Shown: positions 42,315 through 52,157, counted from the stretch's first letter. The stretch: DNA of 64,000 nt from Haloarcula mannanilytica (GCF_005406125.1 NZ_BIXZ01000002.1:186001-250000), one strand, 5' to 3'. The notes: generated by a model from the letters alone, not told the origin. Program-made: numbers and translations.

Positions 42315-43901
42315 ATGAAGGTACTCGTTACGGATCCTATCGCTGATGCCGGTCTCACACGACTCCGTGAAGCGGGTCACGATGTCGAAACAGCCTACGA
42401 GGTCGAGGGTGACGCGCTCCTCGATGCGGTGGCCGACGCGAACGCGCTCATCGTCCGCTCGGGCACCGAGGTTACTGAGGAGGTCTTCGAGGCTGCCCCG
42501 GACCTCATCATCGTCGGCCGGGCGGGCATCGGCGTGGACAACATCGACATCGACGCCGCCACGGACCACGGCGTCATCGTCGCCAACGCCCCGGAGGGCA
42601 ACGTCCGCGCTGCCGCCGAACACTCCGTCGCAATGGCGTTTGCGACCGCACGCTCCATCCCGCAGGCCCACGACCGCCTGAAAGCCGGCGAGTGGGCCAA
42701 AGGCGAGTTCCTCGGCACGGAAGTCAACAACAAGACGCTGGGCGTCGTCGGCTTCGGCCGCGTCGGCCAGCAGGTCGCAAAGCGGCTCGGCAGCCTGGGT
42801 ATGGACATCGTCACGTTCGATCCCTACATCAGCCAGGAGCGCGCCGACCAGTTCGGCGCGGAGCTGGTCGACGACCTCGATGACTGTCTCGCCAAGTCCG
42901 ATTTCATCACGATCCACACGCCGCTGACCCCCGAGACCGAGAACATGATCGGCGAGGAGGAACTCGCCGAACTCGAAGGCGGCTACGTCGTCAACTGCGC
43001 CCGCGGCGGCATCATCGACGAGCCGGCCCTGGCTGAGGCCGTCGAGGACGGCGTCCTGAAAGGCGCGGCACTGGACGTGTTCGGCGAGGAACCACTGCCC
43101 GAGGACAGCCCGCTGCTCGACGTTGAGGACATCATCCTCACGCCCCATCTGGGCGCGTCGACGGAGGCCGCACAGGAGAACGTCGCCACCTCCACGGCCG
43201 ACCAGATCATCGCCGCGGCCAACGGCCAGCCCGTCGCTAACGCCCTGAACGCGCCGTCCCTGGACGAGGCGACGTTCAAGCAGGTCGGGCCGTATCTCGA
43301 CCTTGCCGACACCGCTGGCCGTATCGCCGTCCAGCTGTTCGACGGCCACATGTCCGAAGTCGAGGTCTCCTACGCGGGCGACATCGCCGAGCAGGACGTG
43401 GAGTACGTCACTGCCAGCGCGCTGAAAGGCGTGTTCGCGCCCTCCGACCTCCAGGTCAACGCTGTCAACGCGCCCCAGATCGCCGAAGACCGCGGCATCG
43501 ACGTGACTGAGTCCAAGACCCGCTCTTCCGAGGACTACCAGAGCCTCATCACCGTCACCGTCTCCGACGGCGAGAAGTCGGTGTCAGTCTGTGGGACCCA
43601 GTTCGGGGGCGAGGAACCCCGTATCGTCCGCATCGACGACCACCGCATCGAGGCCGTCCCCCACGGCCACATGCTGGTCGTCCGCAACAAGGACGAACCC
43701 GGTACTATCGGCTTCATCGGCTCCGAGCTGGGGAAGGCTGACATCAACATCGCCGGGATGTTCAACGGCCGCGAGACCATCGGCGGGGAGGCCCTGTCCG
43801 TCTACAACCTCGATGAACAGCCTCCGAACGATCTCATCGAGCGCCTGAACGCCGACGACCGCATCATCGAGACGACCTACGTCGAACTCGGCGACGAGTA
43901 A
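42315..43901 (+). CDS. serA: D-3-phosphoglycerate dehydrogenase
   Basis: 528 residues, the long type. The D-2-hydroxyacid dehydrogenase domain (1-315) has the NAD motif VVGFGRVGQQVAKRLGSLGM, the Arg in VNCARGGIIDEPALAEAVED and the catalytic His in LTPHLGAST. An intervening allosteric-site domain (about 320-450) is followed by a C-terminal ACT domain (about 455-528, HMLVVRNKDEPGTIGFIGSE), which usually binds serine for feedback control. It performs the first step from 3-phosphoglycerate to serine; SerB is at 23464-24096. Confidence 0.93.
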   Translation: MKVLVTDPIADAGLTRLREAGHDVETAYEVEGDALLDAVADANALIVRSGTEVTEEVFEAAPDLIIVGRAGIGVDNIDIDAATDHGVIVANAPEGNVRAAAEHSVAMAFATARSIPQAHDRLKAGEWAKGEFLGTEVNNKTLGVVGFGRVGQQVAKRLGSLGMDIVTFDPYISQERADQFGAELVDDLDDCLAKSDFITIHTPLTPETENMIGEEELAELEGGYVVNCARGGIIDEPALAEAVEDGVLKGAALDVFGEEPLPEDSPLLDVEDIILTPHLGASTEAAQENVATSTADQIIAAANGQPVANALNAPSLDEATFKQVGPYLDLADTAGRIAVQLFDGHMSEVEVSYAGDIAEQDVEYVTASALKGVFAPSDLQVNAVNAPQIAEDRGIDVTESKTRSSEDYQSLITVTVSDGEKSVSVCGTQFGGEEPRIVRIDDHRIEAVPHGHMLVVRNKDEPGTIGFIGSELGKADINIAGMFNGRETIGGEALSVYNLDEQPPNDLIERLNADDRIIETTYVELGDE

Positions 43902-43935
43902 TCGCAGTAGAACTCTTTTGAAAGCCAGTTGCGGC

Positions 43936-44151
43936 TTACCGTCCGTCGATGACGCGCTCGTAGCGGTCGACGACGGCCTGCCGCTGCTCGCGCTCCTGTT
44001 CGAGCGCGGTTTCGAGTGTTGCCACCTGCGAGCGCAGTAGCGCGATCTGTATCTGATAGATCGTGCTGGGCGTCTGTCGGGTCGACGGTAACGGGGGTCC
44101 CGACCGGTCCCCGGAGTCAAACAGCGGCGCTGAATCGCGGGACGAGGCCAT
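43936..44151 (-). CDS. Small coiled-coil protein
   Basis: 71 residues. A disordered Ser/Pro N-terminus (about 1-28) is followed by a helix with heptad spacing, YQIQIALLRSQVATLETALE then QEREQRQAVVDRYERVIDGR, predicted to form a coiled coil. It is the only minus-strand gene between serA and the polymerase large subunit and lies 92 bases beyond the latter's stop. The function is unknown; oligomerisation through the helix is likely. Confidence 0.6.
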   Translation of the reverse strand: MASSRDSAPLFDSGDRSGPPLPSTRQTPSTIYQIQIALLRSQVATLETALEQEREQRQAVVDRYERVIDGR

Positions 44152-44243
44152 ACCCGTGCCAGGGCCGCCACGGCCAAAAACACCCGTCGGACGGTCGTCA
44201 CGCGCCCGTCAGTCGCCCTGAGAGGTCCGGGTGACGCTGTCGT

Positions 44244-47200
44244 TTACATGAAGTCCGCGATGCCTGACTGCTTGTTGTGGTCGTTCTCGAACACAGATTC
44301 GATCTTCCGTTCGAGGATCTTGAGCCGCTGTTTCGTGTAGTCCCGCGCACCGAACTCGTCGGCGACGCGGATGGCCGTGTCGATGTACTTGTTGACCGAC
44401 CCCTCGTGGACGGTGAGGTTGACGCGACCGCCACACTCCCGGCAGTCGCCGGTCAGGGGCGCGCGGCGGAACGACTCGCCACAGTCCAGACACCGGACCT
44501 CCTGTCTGGAGAAAGCCCGGAGGTTCCCGATGAGGTCCGGCAGGAAGTGGTACTCGATGATGCGCTCGGCCACGTCGCTCTCGACGACGGCCCGGAGCTT
44601 CCGGGAAATCTCCAGCTGGGCGTCCATCTTGTCCTCCATCGAGCCGAGCGTCTTGTACGCCGAGAGGTCCGGCCCGGCGGCGATGTTCGCCGTGTCGTGG
44701 GTGTGGCGGAACTCGGTGTACTCGCGGTCGGTCCCCAGCGTCTCCTCGGCGATCTTCATCACGTCCTCGACTTCCGTTGGGTCCCGCATCTCGCGGGTGG
44801 CCTCGTAGAACTCGCGCGGATACGAGTCCATGATGTCCATGTTGTGGGCCTCGTCGTCGATCTCACTTGGATCGATGCGCGAGGACATCACCAGCGGTGC
44901 GTCCATCTGCCCGCCCCGCTGGTTCGGGAGGTAGGACTTCGAGAAGTTCAACAGGCCGTCCATCAGGAGCATGACGCAATCTTCGTCGCCGTCACACTGC
45001 TTTTGCGAGGTATCGTTCGCAATCAACGAGTGTGTGTCAGCAACAGTGAGACAGTACGTGTGGTCAACGTCGGATCGGATTGGCGAGATCTCGGTAATCT
45101 CGTCGACCAGATACTCTCCACTCCCGCCGTCGAAAACCCGTCGCCCAGTCGGCGTCGTCTCATTTACGTGTTCCACCAGTCGCGTTCGTTTTCGCGAGAG
45201 GTGCAGGTCGACCGTCTCAGCGAAACGAATGGCATCGGTCGACGTGATGTGCAGGATGTACGACCGTGCGGACATCGAATTGTCGTCTATATCGTAGAAA
45301 TCCGGGAATTTCTCGACGAGCGGAACCGGGTCAGTGGTAGTAACTCGCGCTGTGATACCAAGCCGCGTGAGTAATGCGAGCAGATCCTCTTTCAGTTCCC
45401 GGCTGACTGTCGTCGCTGATACCTCTAAGGCGCTTTTCGCAACCGTCCCATCGCCACTGAAATAGCCGCTGAGATACGCGGCAACGAGATCATCGGGGGC
45501 GTCGAAGATGCACGACGGGACCCGCTTGTCTCTTGCACTCGTCCCACAGTCGAGCACCGTCTCGAAGAACACGCGCGGGAGTCGCCCCGAAACGGTGACT
45601 TTCACGTCGTTCTCCCGGTAGGCGTCGACGCCGAGCGCGTCTTCGAACGTCTCGACGAAGAAGTCGCGTGCCTCTGTTTCGTCACCCGACACCGTCGTTT
45701 GGTGAATCGTCCCTTTCGCCGTCGACTGTTCGCGAGCAAACCCCTCTGCCGTGTAGTAGCCAAGCAGTGTTGCGAGGTCCTCGTCTAAATCGACGAACCG
45801 GTCGATCTCGACGGAATCCCGTTTCATGCCGAGCCTGATATCGTCGGGGATCTGTTCGACGACGGCATCCGCTGATCCGAGTAGATCGATAAGTAGGGAG
45901 ACGGGCAAACTCTCTCGGTAGAGGTAGTTACTCAGCGCCTTCTTGCTGAGACCGAGGAACTCCGCGGTGCTCTTTAGCGGATAGAACGTCCCTTCCCAGT
46001 CTGCTTCGAGCGCATCTGTAAACAGGTCGTAGAGTGTCTCCTTGGCGACGCCTTTCACGATAAGCGATTCGTCGGGTATCTCGTCGCAGTCGATGAACTC
46101 CTTGAGGAGGTCGTACCGAGGTGCGGAGCCTTGCACAGCTACCTGTGACGGTTTCACTAACGAATCACTCGTCGTCAGTTCGCTCGCTCGTTTGCTCGCC
46201 AGCCCGTCGCCGTCGAAAATGTGCATCTCGTGGTCTGGCGTGACCGTCACCTCTCGACCGCTCCGCGTTTCGACGGTGATGAGGTGGTCCGGCGACGGGT
46301 GCTTTGACACCGCTTCGACCGGCTTTCGAACAACGTTTCCGTCGTCGTCTAACGAAGGGACCCGGACCTCGCCGTCAAGTTCCTCGACGAGCGTTCCGAA
46401 GTCGTCTTCGGTCGGGTTGTCCAGGTACTCTTCGACGAGTGTCGCGATATCGTCGTAGCGCCACTCGCCGCTCTCGTCTTCGTACCAGAGTTTCGTCTCC
46501 GGGTGGAAGCAGTTCCGACGCTTAGCAGCGTGGAAGTAGGGATGCGCGTAGCCGACGGCCGCCGAAGTGAAGCCGACGACGCGGCCGACCGTCGCCGCGC
46601 TGGTGTGGGGGGCCATCCCGAACACGAGTTCGCCGACGAGGTCCTCGCGGTCGTCGAACTCGTAGAAGCGCTCCAGCCCGTAGTACTGCTCTAAGAGGTC
46701 GTCGACGAAGCGAGCGGTCTGGAGCATGTGTTCGGCCGCGCCGTCCGAGAGGACGATGTCCTGCACTTTCAGTTCGACCAACTGGTCGTCGTGGGTGAGC
46801 GGATCGCCGTGGATGTCTTCCTCGTAGCCCAGGCCGCGAAGCCGCTCGGCAGACACGTCCAGTTCCGAGGCACGAACCGCCGTCACCGGGAGGTCCGTCA
46901 TGTCGTAGCGGACCGTTCCGTCCTTGAACGCCGACACGTCGTGTTTCGCCCGGAGGATACCCTTCTCCATCGGTTCGGGGACCTTCTCCTCGGAGGTAAG
47001 TCCTTTGACGGCTTTCAGTTGGTCGAAGGCCGTCTCGCGCTCGCCGACGTGTTGCAGCGCGTCGCGGTAGGCCTCTTGCAGGTCCAGGGTCTTGTACTGG
47101 GTCGGCGAGGCGAGCGTCTCACACCGCGAACACTCCGCGCGGCCGGACTCGTCCGGTTCGACCTCGGCTTCGCAGTCGGGACAGACGTACACCGGTTCGG

Positions 47201-49421
47201 TGGTCCCGCCGCACTCCGAACAGTTCGCCTCGTGTGTCTCGGTCCCGCAGTCGGGACAGCGCCGGCGGGCGATTTCCACCTCGACGCGGCCGGGTGTGTC
47301 GCTCATCCCGTCGGCGTGTTTCGTCGCCTTGGCCACGTCCCGCTGTGCGCCGCCGGCCTCGCCGATGGGGCTGAGCGTGTGGACGGCCGGCGAGAGGTCC
47401 CGGCGCTCGGATTTCTCGGGGCGTCCCATCCGGTTACCGATGCGAGTCGGGGCGCGCTCTCGGACCTGGAACGGCGCGATTTCGTTGATCGCCTTGATGG
47501 CGTTCTGGCCGTCTTCGCGCTCGGCGTCCTCGGCGACGCCGATGGCATCGAGGGACTCGCTGTCACCGTAGGTTCCGGCGCGCTCGGAGAGGTCCGACGG
47601 CGTCCAGTCGCGCTCCAGCGACCGGGAGAACCCAAGCGTTCGGACCAGCGGGACCCAGTCGGTGACCGCGACGGTGTCGTCGTCCTGCGTGTGTTCGACG
47701 AGCAGGTGTTCGAGCGTCTCCTGCACGGCGTCGGTGCGGGGCAGGACAAGCGCGCCGTCGTCGCTGGCCGGGCCGTCGTTGCCGGCACCACCGCCCGCTG
47801 CGTTCTCAGCGTCCGGATCGGCGTACGCGCCGTCGGCCTGTGCGACTCGGCCGTCCGCGACGGCGTCGGCGAGCGCACACATCTGGTCGACGCTCACGTC
47901 GTGCCAGAGGTAGGTGTATTTCGGGTGCAGCGGGGCGTCGTACTCGGTGGCCCACTCGATGGCTTCCTCGGCGCTGGGGTCGGCGAGGTCGATATGTGGC
48001 GAGTCCCGCATCGCCTGTACGTCCGCGCCCGCGGCGTCGAGGTCCTGCTCCCACCACTCGACGGTGTAGGAGGCCGGTGCGAGCGGGTGGTTGTTCTCGA
48101 CGAACTCCCCGTAGTTGACCAGGTATTCGCCCAGGTCGAGTATCTTCTCGACGCCGTTGCGGACTTCCAGCGCCTCCTCGGCGTCGTCGATGCGTCGCAC
48201 GTCGCCGTTGGCGAGGCGAACTGTCGGCCCCTCGATGGTGTCGACCGGCACGACGCCGGCGGCTTTCCCCGGTCGTTCGGTCTTGATTTGCGTGCCGGTC
48301 GCGAGGAAATCGTCGACCAGATGCATCGTCGCCGGGTGAACGCCCGCAGTGGCGAACCCGTGGTTTCGCGCGCGCCCGTACCGGAGTCGGAAGCCGCCCG
48401 CCTTCGACGGGTGGGAAAACACCGGGCGGCCGGCGATGAGGTCCCGGAGGTATTTGTCGGCAGGGTCGACGCGCGGCGGGCCAGCCTGCTCGGCGTCGTC
48501 CTCGCTGTCGTCGTCGGCTCCCCCGCTCGCGTCGTCGCCGTTCTCGTCTTCTGCGCCGTCCTCCTGGTCGTCCTCGTCCTTGCCGATGGTCCCGTCGATG
48601 AGGTCCTGCAGCCACGGCCAGTCGACCTCATCGAGGTTTCGGGTGTAGCGCTGGATTTTCGGCGCTTTCAGCGCGATTCCCTCGGCCAGCACCAGACACA
48701 TCCCGCCACGCGGCGAGTTCGAGTCGACGCGTTCGAGGTCGCGGTAACCCGACACCTCCTCGTCGCCGGTTGCCTCGCCGTCCAGCATGATCGGCATGTG
48801 CTCGGCGATGAACTTCGTCTCCTTCTCCTTCGGGGAGTACTGGAGGCCGGTGTCCTTGTCGTAGAGGTCGATTTCCTCGGCGTAGCGGCCGATCTCGTCG
48901 TCGCGGGCCTTGTACTGGTCGATGCCAAGCAGTGCCCGGGCGTAGTCAGCGACCAGCACCGAGAGTGCCTGTGCTGTTCCGCCGGCCGAGCGGATCGGGC
49001 CGGCGTAGTAGACGTTGATGAACTCCGTGCCGTCGTCGTTTTCCAGCAGCTCGACGCGGTCGATTCCCTCGATGGGGGCGGCGACGACACCCTCGGTCAG
49101 CAGGGCGACGGCGGTCCGGACCGCGCCTTCGACTTTCCCTTCACGGCTGTCGTAGTCGCCGACAGTCCCTTCGACGAAGTCGTCGACCAGTTCCAGCGCG
49201 GCCTCTTCGCGGGACATCTCGCCCTCCAGTTCTCGCACCCGCTCGGCGACGCCGTCGATACCGAGGATGTTCTCGACCCGGTCGGCCATGTCGCGCGCGG
49301 TCGGGATTTCGACTTCCGGCTTCGGATCGCCGCCGCGCTGTTTGGCCCGTTCTGCGACATCGAAGGCGGCTTCGAGCTGGGTTTCGAGCGTTTCGAAGTA
49401 CTGTTCGTCGGCCTCCCGCAT
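44244..49421 (-). CDS. polC: DNA polymerase D large subunit (DP2) with intein
   Basis: 1725 residues, of which 1220 are polymerase and 505 (971-1475) an intein. The N-terminus EADEQYFETLETQLEAAFDV and segments such as YYAGPIRSAGGTAQALSVLV are DP2 hallmarks. Zinc-binding clusters are CPDCGTETHEANCSECGG with CPDCEAEV and SRC (before the intein) and CLDCGESFRRAPLTGDCREC near the C-terminus. The catalytic double-psi-barrel motif DGDEDC follows the intein. With DP1 it forms the replicative family D polymerase of Euryarchaeota. The gene starts one base from the end of the PPC-domain gene, so both may share a transcript. Confidence 0.96.
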   Translation of the reverse strand: MREADEQYFETLETQLEAAFDVAERAKQRGGDPKPEVEIPTARDMADRVENILGIDGVAERVRELEGEMSREEAALELVDDFVEGTVGDYDSREGKVEGAVRTAVALLTEGVVAAPIEGIDRVELLENDDGTEFINVYYAGPIRSAGGTAQALSVLVADYARALLGIDQYKARDDEIGRYAEEIDLYDKDTGLQYSPKEKETKFIAEHMPIMLDGEATGDEEVSGYRDLERVDSNSPRGGMCLVLAEGIALKAPKIQRYTRNLDEVDWPWLQDLIDGTIGKDEDDQEDGAEDENGDDASGGADDDSEDDAEQAGPPRVDPADKYLRDLIAGRPVFSHPSKAGGFRLRYGRARNHGFATAGVHPATMHLVDDFLATGTQIKTERPGKAAGVVPVDTIEGPTVRLANGDVRRIDDAEEALEVRNGVEKILDLGEYLVNYGEFVENNHPLAPASYTVEWWEQDLDAAGADVQAMRDSPHIDLADPSAEEAIEWATEYDAPLHPKYTYLWHDVSVDQMCALADAVADGRVAQADGAYADPDAENAAGGGAGNDGPASDDGALVLPRTDAVQETLEHLLVEHTQDDDTVAVTDWVPLVRTLGFSRSLERDWTPSDLSERAGTYGDSESLDAIGVAEDAEREDGQNAIKAINEIAPFQVRERAPTRIGNRMGRPEKSERRDLSPAVHTLSPIGEAGGAQRDVAKATKHADGMSDTPGRVEVEIARRRCPDCGTETHEANCSECGGTTEPVYVCPDCEAEVEPDESGRAECSRCETLASPTQYKTLDLQEAYRDALQHVGERETAFDQLKAVKGLTSEEKVPEPMEKGILRAKHDVSAFKDGTVRYDMTDLPVTAVRASELDVSAERLRGLGYEEDIHGDPLTHDDQLVELKVQDIVLSDGAAEHMLQTARFVDDLLEQYYGLERFYEFDDREDLVGELVFGMAPHTSAATVGRVVGFTSAAVGYAHPYFHAAKRRNCFHPETKLWYEDESGEWRYDDIATLVEEYLDNPTEDDFGTLVEELDGEVRVPSLDDDGNVVRKPVEAVSKHPSPDHLITVETRSGREVTVTPDHEMHIFDGDGLASKRASELTTSDSLVKPSQVAVQGSAPRYDLLKEFIDCDEIPDESLIVKGVAKETLYDLFTDALEADWEGTFYPLKSTAEFLGLSKKALSNYLYRESLPVSLLIDLLGSADAVVEQIPDDIRLGMKRDSVEIDRFVDLDEDLATLLGYYTAEGFAREQSTAKGTIHQTTVSGDETEARDFFVETFEDALGVDAYRENDVKVTVSGRLPRVFFETVLDCGTSARDKRVPSCIFDAPDDLVAAYLSGYFSGDGTVAKSALEVSATTVSRELKEDLLALLTRLGITARVTTTDPVPLVEKFPDFYDIDDNSMSARSYILHITSTDAIRFAETVDLHLSRKRTRLVEHVNETTPTGRRVFDGGSGEYLVDEITEISPIRSDVDHTYCLTVADTHSLIANDTSQKQCDGDEDCVMLLMDGLLNFSKSYLPNQRGGQMDAPLVMSSRIDPSEIDDEAHNMDIMDSYPREFYEATREMRDPTEVEDVMKIAEETLGTDREYTEFRHTHDTANIAAGPDLSAYKTLGSMEDKMDAQLEISRKLRAVVESDVAERIIEYHFLPDLIGNLRAFSRQEVRCLDCGESFRRAPLTGDCRECGGRVNLTVHEGSVNKYIDTAIRVADEFGARDYTKQRLKILERKIESVFENDHNKQSGIADFM
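44997..46511 (-). other. Intein in DP2 with LAGLIDADG endonuclease, C-terminal Gln
   Basis: The 505-residue insert starts at Cys1 (CFHPETKLWYEDESGEW, block A) and has block B TPDH at 91-94, two LAGLIDADG-type motifs LLGYYTAEG (249-257) and LSGYFSGDG (347-355) with their acidic residues intact, and a C-terminal block YCLTVADTHSLIAND. It ends TSQKQ directly before Cys+1 of CDGDEDC, so the last intein residue is Gln instead of Asn. The same C-terminal Gln is known in the Pyrococcus abyssi Pol-II intein, inserted at this same catalytic motif. The endonuclease looks able to cut. Confidence 0.95.
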
Positions 49422-49422
49422 C

Positions 49423-49845
49423 TTAGATGTTCCAGAGGTCCAGATCGGTCGGCTCGTCGTGTTCTCGCTCCAGTGTCGTGTCGAACCCGCGGACGTACAG
49501 TTCGCCCGCCCAGACGGTGCCGGCGTTCAGGTGGCCGGCGACCGCCTCGCCGTCGGGCCGCGAGAGGACGGCGTGGGTGTGGGCGAATCGCTCCCCGTCC
49601 AGATGCGAGATGTTGCCCATGCAGGCGGCGACCTCAAGCGGTTCGTCGAAGGTCAGCGAGTCGTACTCGGTTCGGTCCTGGTCGTAGAACATGAGTTCCG
49701 CGTCCTGGACCGCCCCAAGCCCGTAGAAGAAGCCGGCGTCGATGCCCTGTTCGTCCGCGAAGGCCTCGATTTCGGCGCGCCAGTCCGCACCGTGCTCCAG
49801 TCGGCAGACGAACTCTGACGTACTGTCGACTTCTCGGTAATCCAT
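49423..49845 (-). CDS. PPC/DUF296 domain protein
   Basis: 140 residues from ATG 49845. The segments EFVCRLEHGADWRAEIEAFA, GIDAGFFYGLGAVQDAELMF and NISHLDGERFAHTHAVLSRP match the PPC (DUF296) domain, a trimeric fold found fused to AT-hooks in plants and alone in prokaryotes, with His residues (HTH) that may bind a metal. The prokaryotic function is unknown; DNA binding is not implied without an AT-hook. It is followed by the polymerase gene after one base. A minus-strand TATA GATATAAAC lies at about 49897-49905. Confidence 0.85.
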   Translation of the reverse strand: MDYREVDSTSEFVCRLEHGADWRAEIEAFADEQGIDAGFFYGLGAVQDAELMFYDQDRTEYDSLTFDEPLEVAACMGNISHLDGERFAHTHAVLSRPDGEAVAGHLNAGTVWAGELYVRGFDTTLEREHDEPTDLDLWNI

Positions 49846-50035
49846 ATCTGTACTGGACGACAGGCCGCTCCAAAAGCGTTGCTTTCGGTCCGACCGTTTA
49901 TATCCGAAGCCGGGACCACCGCCGCTGTGACGTAGCCATGGCCCGGCGCGCCCAGCGATTGTGCGGCACACCGCGTCGGGGCGACCGTGCCGCCTGTTCG
50001 CCATTCATCCGGGGGCCCTCCGCCAGAGAGCACCG

Positions 50036-50545
50036 CTATGCCGGCAGCGACACCCGACTGACCGGCTGGTTCCGGTCGGCGTCGTAGAAGGAGAGTTCGT
50101 CGATGGTCCATCTGATTGGCTCGATGTCCCGCTCGACTAGCCGTGCGGCCGCGTCGCGGTCCCCGCCGCGGGCGACGGTCACGTGTGGGACGTACTCGTC
50201 GCCCTCCATGTTGTCGACAGGGTCAAAGCGCTCGCAGAGCCGCTCATGCAGGGCGACCAGTCCGGGACTCTCGACGGTGAGATACACCACCGGTGATGGG
50301 CCGGTCACGGCCGCCTCAAACTGCTCGATACCCGAAATACGGGCTTCGAATGCCGGCTGGCCGCGAAGCACCTCGCGCCCCTTTGCTTCCAGTTGCGCGT
50401 AGGTCGCGTGGTCGCCGTCGCCCAACCGCTTGGCGACCAGCGTGTGCTCGCCCCGTCCCCGCCGCTGTGCGAGCGGCAGGTCTGCCGCGAGGTCGGCCGC
50501 AAGCGACGTGACTGCCGACGGGAGCGGGACGTTGATGCTGTACAC
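50036..50545 (-). CDS. 2H phosphoesterase (2'-5' RNA ligase/cyclic phosphodiesterase family)
   Basis: 169 residues from a GTG at 50543-50545 (start YSINVPLPSAVTSLAADLAA). The two catalytic His motifs of the family are HTLVAKRL (about residues 33-40) and HVTVAR (about 123-128). Such enzymes open 2',3'-cyclic phosphates or join tRNA halves through 2'-5' bonds in vitro; the physiological role in archaea is uncertain. An upstream TTG in the same frame is possible but less likely. Confidence 0.82.
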   Translation of the reverse strand: MYSINVPLPSAVTSLAADLAADLPLAQRRGRGEHTLVAKRLGDGDHATYAQLEAKGREVLRGQPAFEARISGIEQFEAAVTGPSPVVYLTVESPGLVALHERLCERFDPVDNMEGDEYVPHVTVARGGDRDAAARLVERDIEPIRWTIDELSFYDADRNQPVSRVSLPA

Positions 50546-50585
50546 AGTGGGCGGGTCGCCCGCTGTCGGCAAAAAGAGCGCGGTC

Positions 50586-50774
50586 CTACAGCCGGTCGAG
50601 CAGCCACAGCACGATGAGAACGACCAACACCACGCCGAGTATCGGCTGGAGTGGTCCGAGGAGCCACCCCAACAGCCCGACTGCCGTTTCGAGCACTTCG
50701 AGCCCTAACCAGATCACAATGAGGACGAGGACGACCTTTAACAGGGTGTCCACGTCGAGTTTGGCTCTATCCAT
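50586..50774 (-). CDS. 62-residue membrane protein
   Basis: The product from ATG 50774 begins MDRAKLDVDTLLKVVLVLIV and has two hydrophobic segments, about 12-30 and 38-60 (PILGVVLVVLIVLWLLDRL). It is a small two-helix membrane protein of unknown role, of a type frequent in haloarchaea. An in-frame ATG nine codons earlier would add a polar segment and is less likely. Confidence 0.65.
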   Translation of the reverse strand: MDRAKLDVDTLLKVVLVLIVIWLGLEVLETAVGLLGWLLGPLQPILGVVLVVLIVLWLLDRL

Positions 50775-50931
50775 GCTCGAAAGCACTCCCTCGCGTGGCA
50801 AACCCCTTGTGGCCGTGATGTCTGGCGATTGATGGCTCTTCGGCGACTGGCCTGGGATGTAAGGCCGCTGACTATCAGTTCACACAATCGGCAATAAACG
50901 ATATACCTCCCGAGGGGATAGCCGCGGTAGG

Positions 50932-52026
50932 ATGGGCCGGACCGTTGGAACGCTGGTAGTTATGCTCGTCGCGACAGCCCTGCTTGTACCGACAGCGACC
51001 GGGGCCGGCTTCGGCGGTCTCGAACAGCAGTCGGTCGACCCGGACGTAGTCGTGATGACCGCCGACGTAGAGGCTGGCGGTGACGCAGCCTGGACAGTCG
51101 CGTATCGCATCCGACTGGACGACGACAACGCCACGCAGGCGTTTGACGACCTGCAGGCGGATATTCAGGCCAACCCGTCGGCGTACACGGACCGCTTCGA
51201 GAGTCGGATGCAAGGAACTGCCGGAGCCGCGGAAAACGCAACTGGCCGCGAGATGGCTATCGAGAACGTCACCGTGAGCACGCGCGAGGAGACGTTCGGC
51301 CAGACCTATGGCGTCATCTCCTACCGGTTCCGGTGGACGAACTTCGCCGCCGTCTCTGATGACCGAATGGAGATCGGCGACGCGCTGTCGGGGCTGTTTC
51401 TCGACAGCGAGACTTCGCTGACAGTGCAGTGGCCGGCGGGCTACCAGGCCGATTCGGTCGCGCCACAGGCTGACGAACGGGGGAACGCTTCTGTCACCTG
51501 GCGCGGCCAACAGGAGTTCGGTGAAAACGAGCCACGCGTCGTTGTCAGTCCGCAGGCCACCGGTGGGGACGGAGGTAACGGCCCCTTCATTGTCGGTTTC
51601 CTCGCACTACTCGGTATCGCTGCGGCAGCGTACGCGCTCCAGCGGTACGGCGTACTCGGCGGCGGTGAGCCGGCCGAGCCGCCGGCGACGATGGTCGAAT
51701 CAGATGACCCGCCGTCGGACCAGCCCGTAGCCGGCACGGACGCCGACGCTGGCGCACCGCCGGCGGAACTGCTTAGCAACGAGGAGCAGGTCCTGCAACT
51801 GCTCGAATCGAACGGCGGGCGACTCAAACAGCAGCAGGTGGCCGGCGAACTCGACTGGACCGACGCTAAGACGAGCCAGGTCATCGGCGGCCTGCGCGAA
51901 GAGGAGAAGGTAGAGACGTTCCGTATCGGCCGGGAAAACGTGGTGACGCTTCCGGATACCGACGTGACCGGCAGGAGTGGTGACGAAGGCGACGGGGCCG
52001 ACAGCGGCGACAAAACACAGTCATAA
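50932..52026 (+). CDS. Membrane-anchored protein with secreted domain and cytoplasmic winged helix
   Basis: 364 residues. A signal peptide (GTLVVMLVATALLVPTATGA) precedes an extracellular beta-rich domain (30-215), a membrane helix (about 220-240, FIVGFLALLGIAAAAYALQR), a Pro/Asp linker and a C-terminal winged helix (LLSNEEQVLQLLESNGGRLK, then SQVIGGLREEEKVETFRIGR). The winged helix should be in the cytoplasm, so the protein could pass an outside signal to DNA. Several haloarchaeal proteins share this plan without known function. A TATA-like CGATATACC lies about 30 bases before the ATG. Confidence 0.8.
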   Translation: MGRTVGTLVVMLVATALLVPTATGAGFGGLEQQSVDPDVVVMTADVEAGGDAAWTVAYRIRLDDDNATQAFDDLQADIQANPSAYTDRFESRMQGTAGAAENATGREMAIENVTVSTREETFGQTYGVISYRFRWTNFAAVSDDRMEIGDALSGLFLDSETSLTVQWPAGYQADSVAPQADERGNASVTWRGQQEFGENEPRVVVSPQATGGDGGNGPFIVGFLALLGIAAAAYALQRYGVLGGGEPAEPPATMVESDDPPSDQPVAGTDADAGAPPAELLSNEEQVLQLLESNGGRLKQQQVAGELDWTDAKTSQVIGGLREEEKVETFRIGRENVVTLPDTDVTGRSGDEGDGADSGDKTQS

Positions 52027-52122
52027 AGCTATCGACGCTTCACAGGGACTCGTGGACCGAAACCACCGCAGTATTGCGGTTTTAATCCGGCTTAATCGGC
52101 GCTAACCCGGCATCACGGACTC

Positions 52123-52131
52123 CTATTTATA
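52123..52131 (+). promoter_or_regulatory. TATA box of the secreted helical protein gene
   Basis: The sequence TATTTATAC is centred about 31 bases before ATG 52158 and makes ATG 52158 (or the next codon, ATG 52161) the likely start rather than ATG 52134. Confidence 0.6.
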
Positions 52132-52157
52132 CGGTGTTCGCTGGTCAAGTAATTGAT

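Noticed and set aside
46728-49694. A 988-codon open frame on the plus strand
   Set aside because: It is antisense to the polymerase large subunit, which has clear motifs throughout; the open frame reflects codon bias only.
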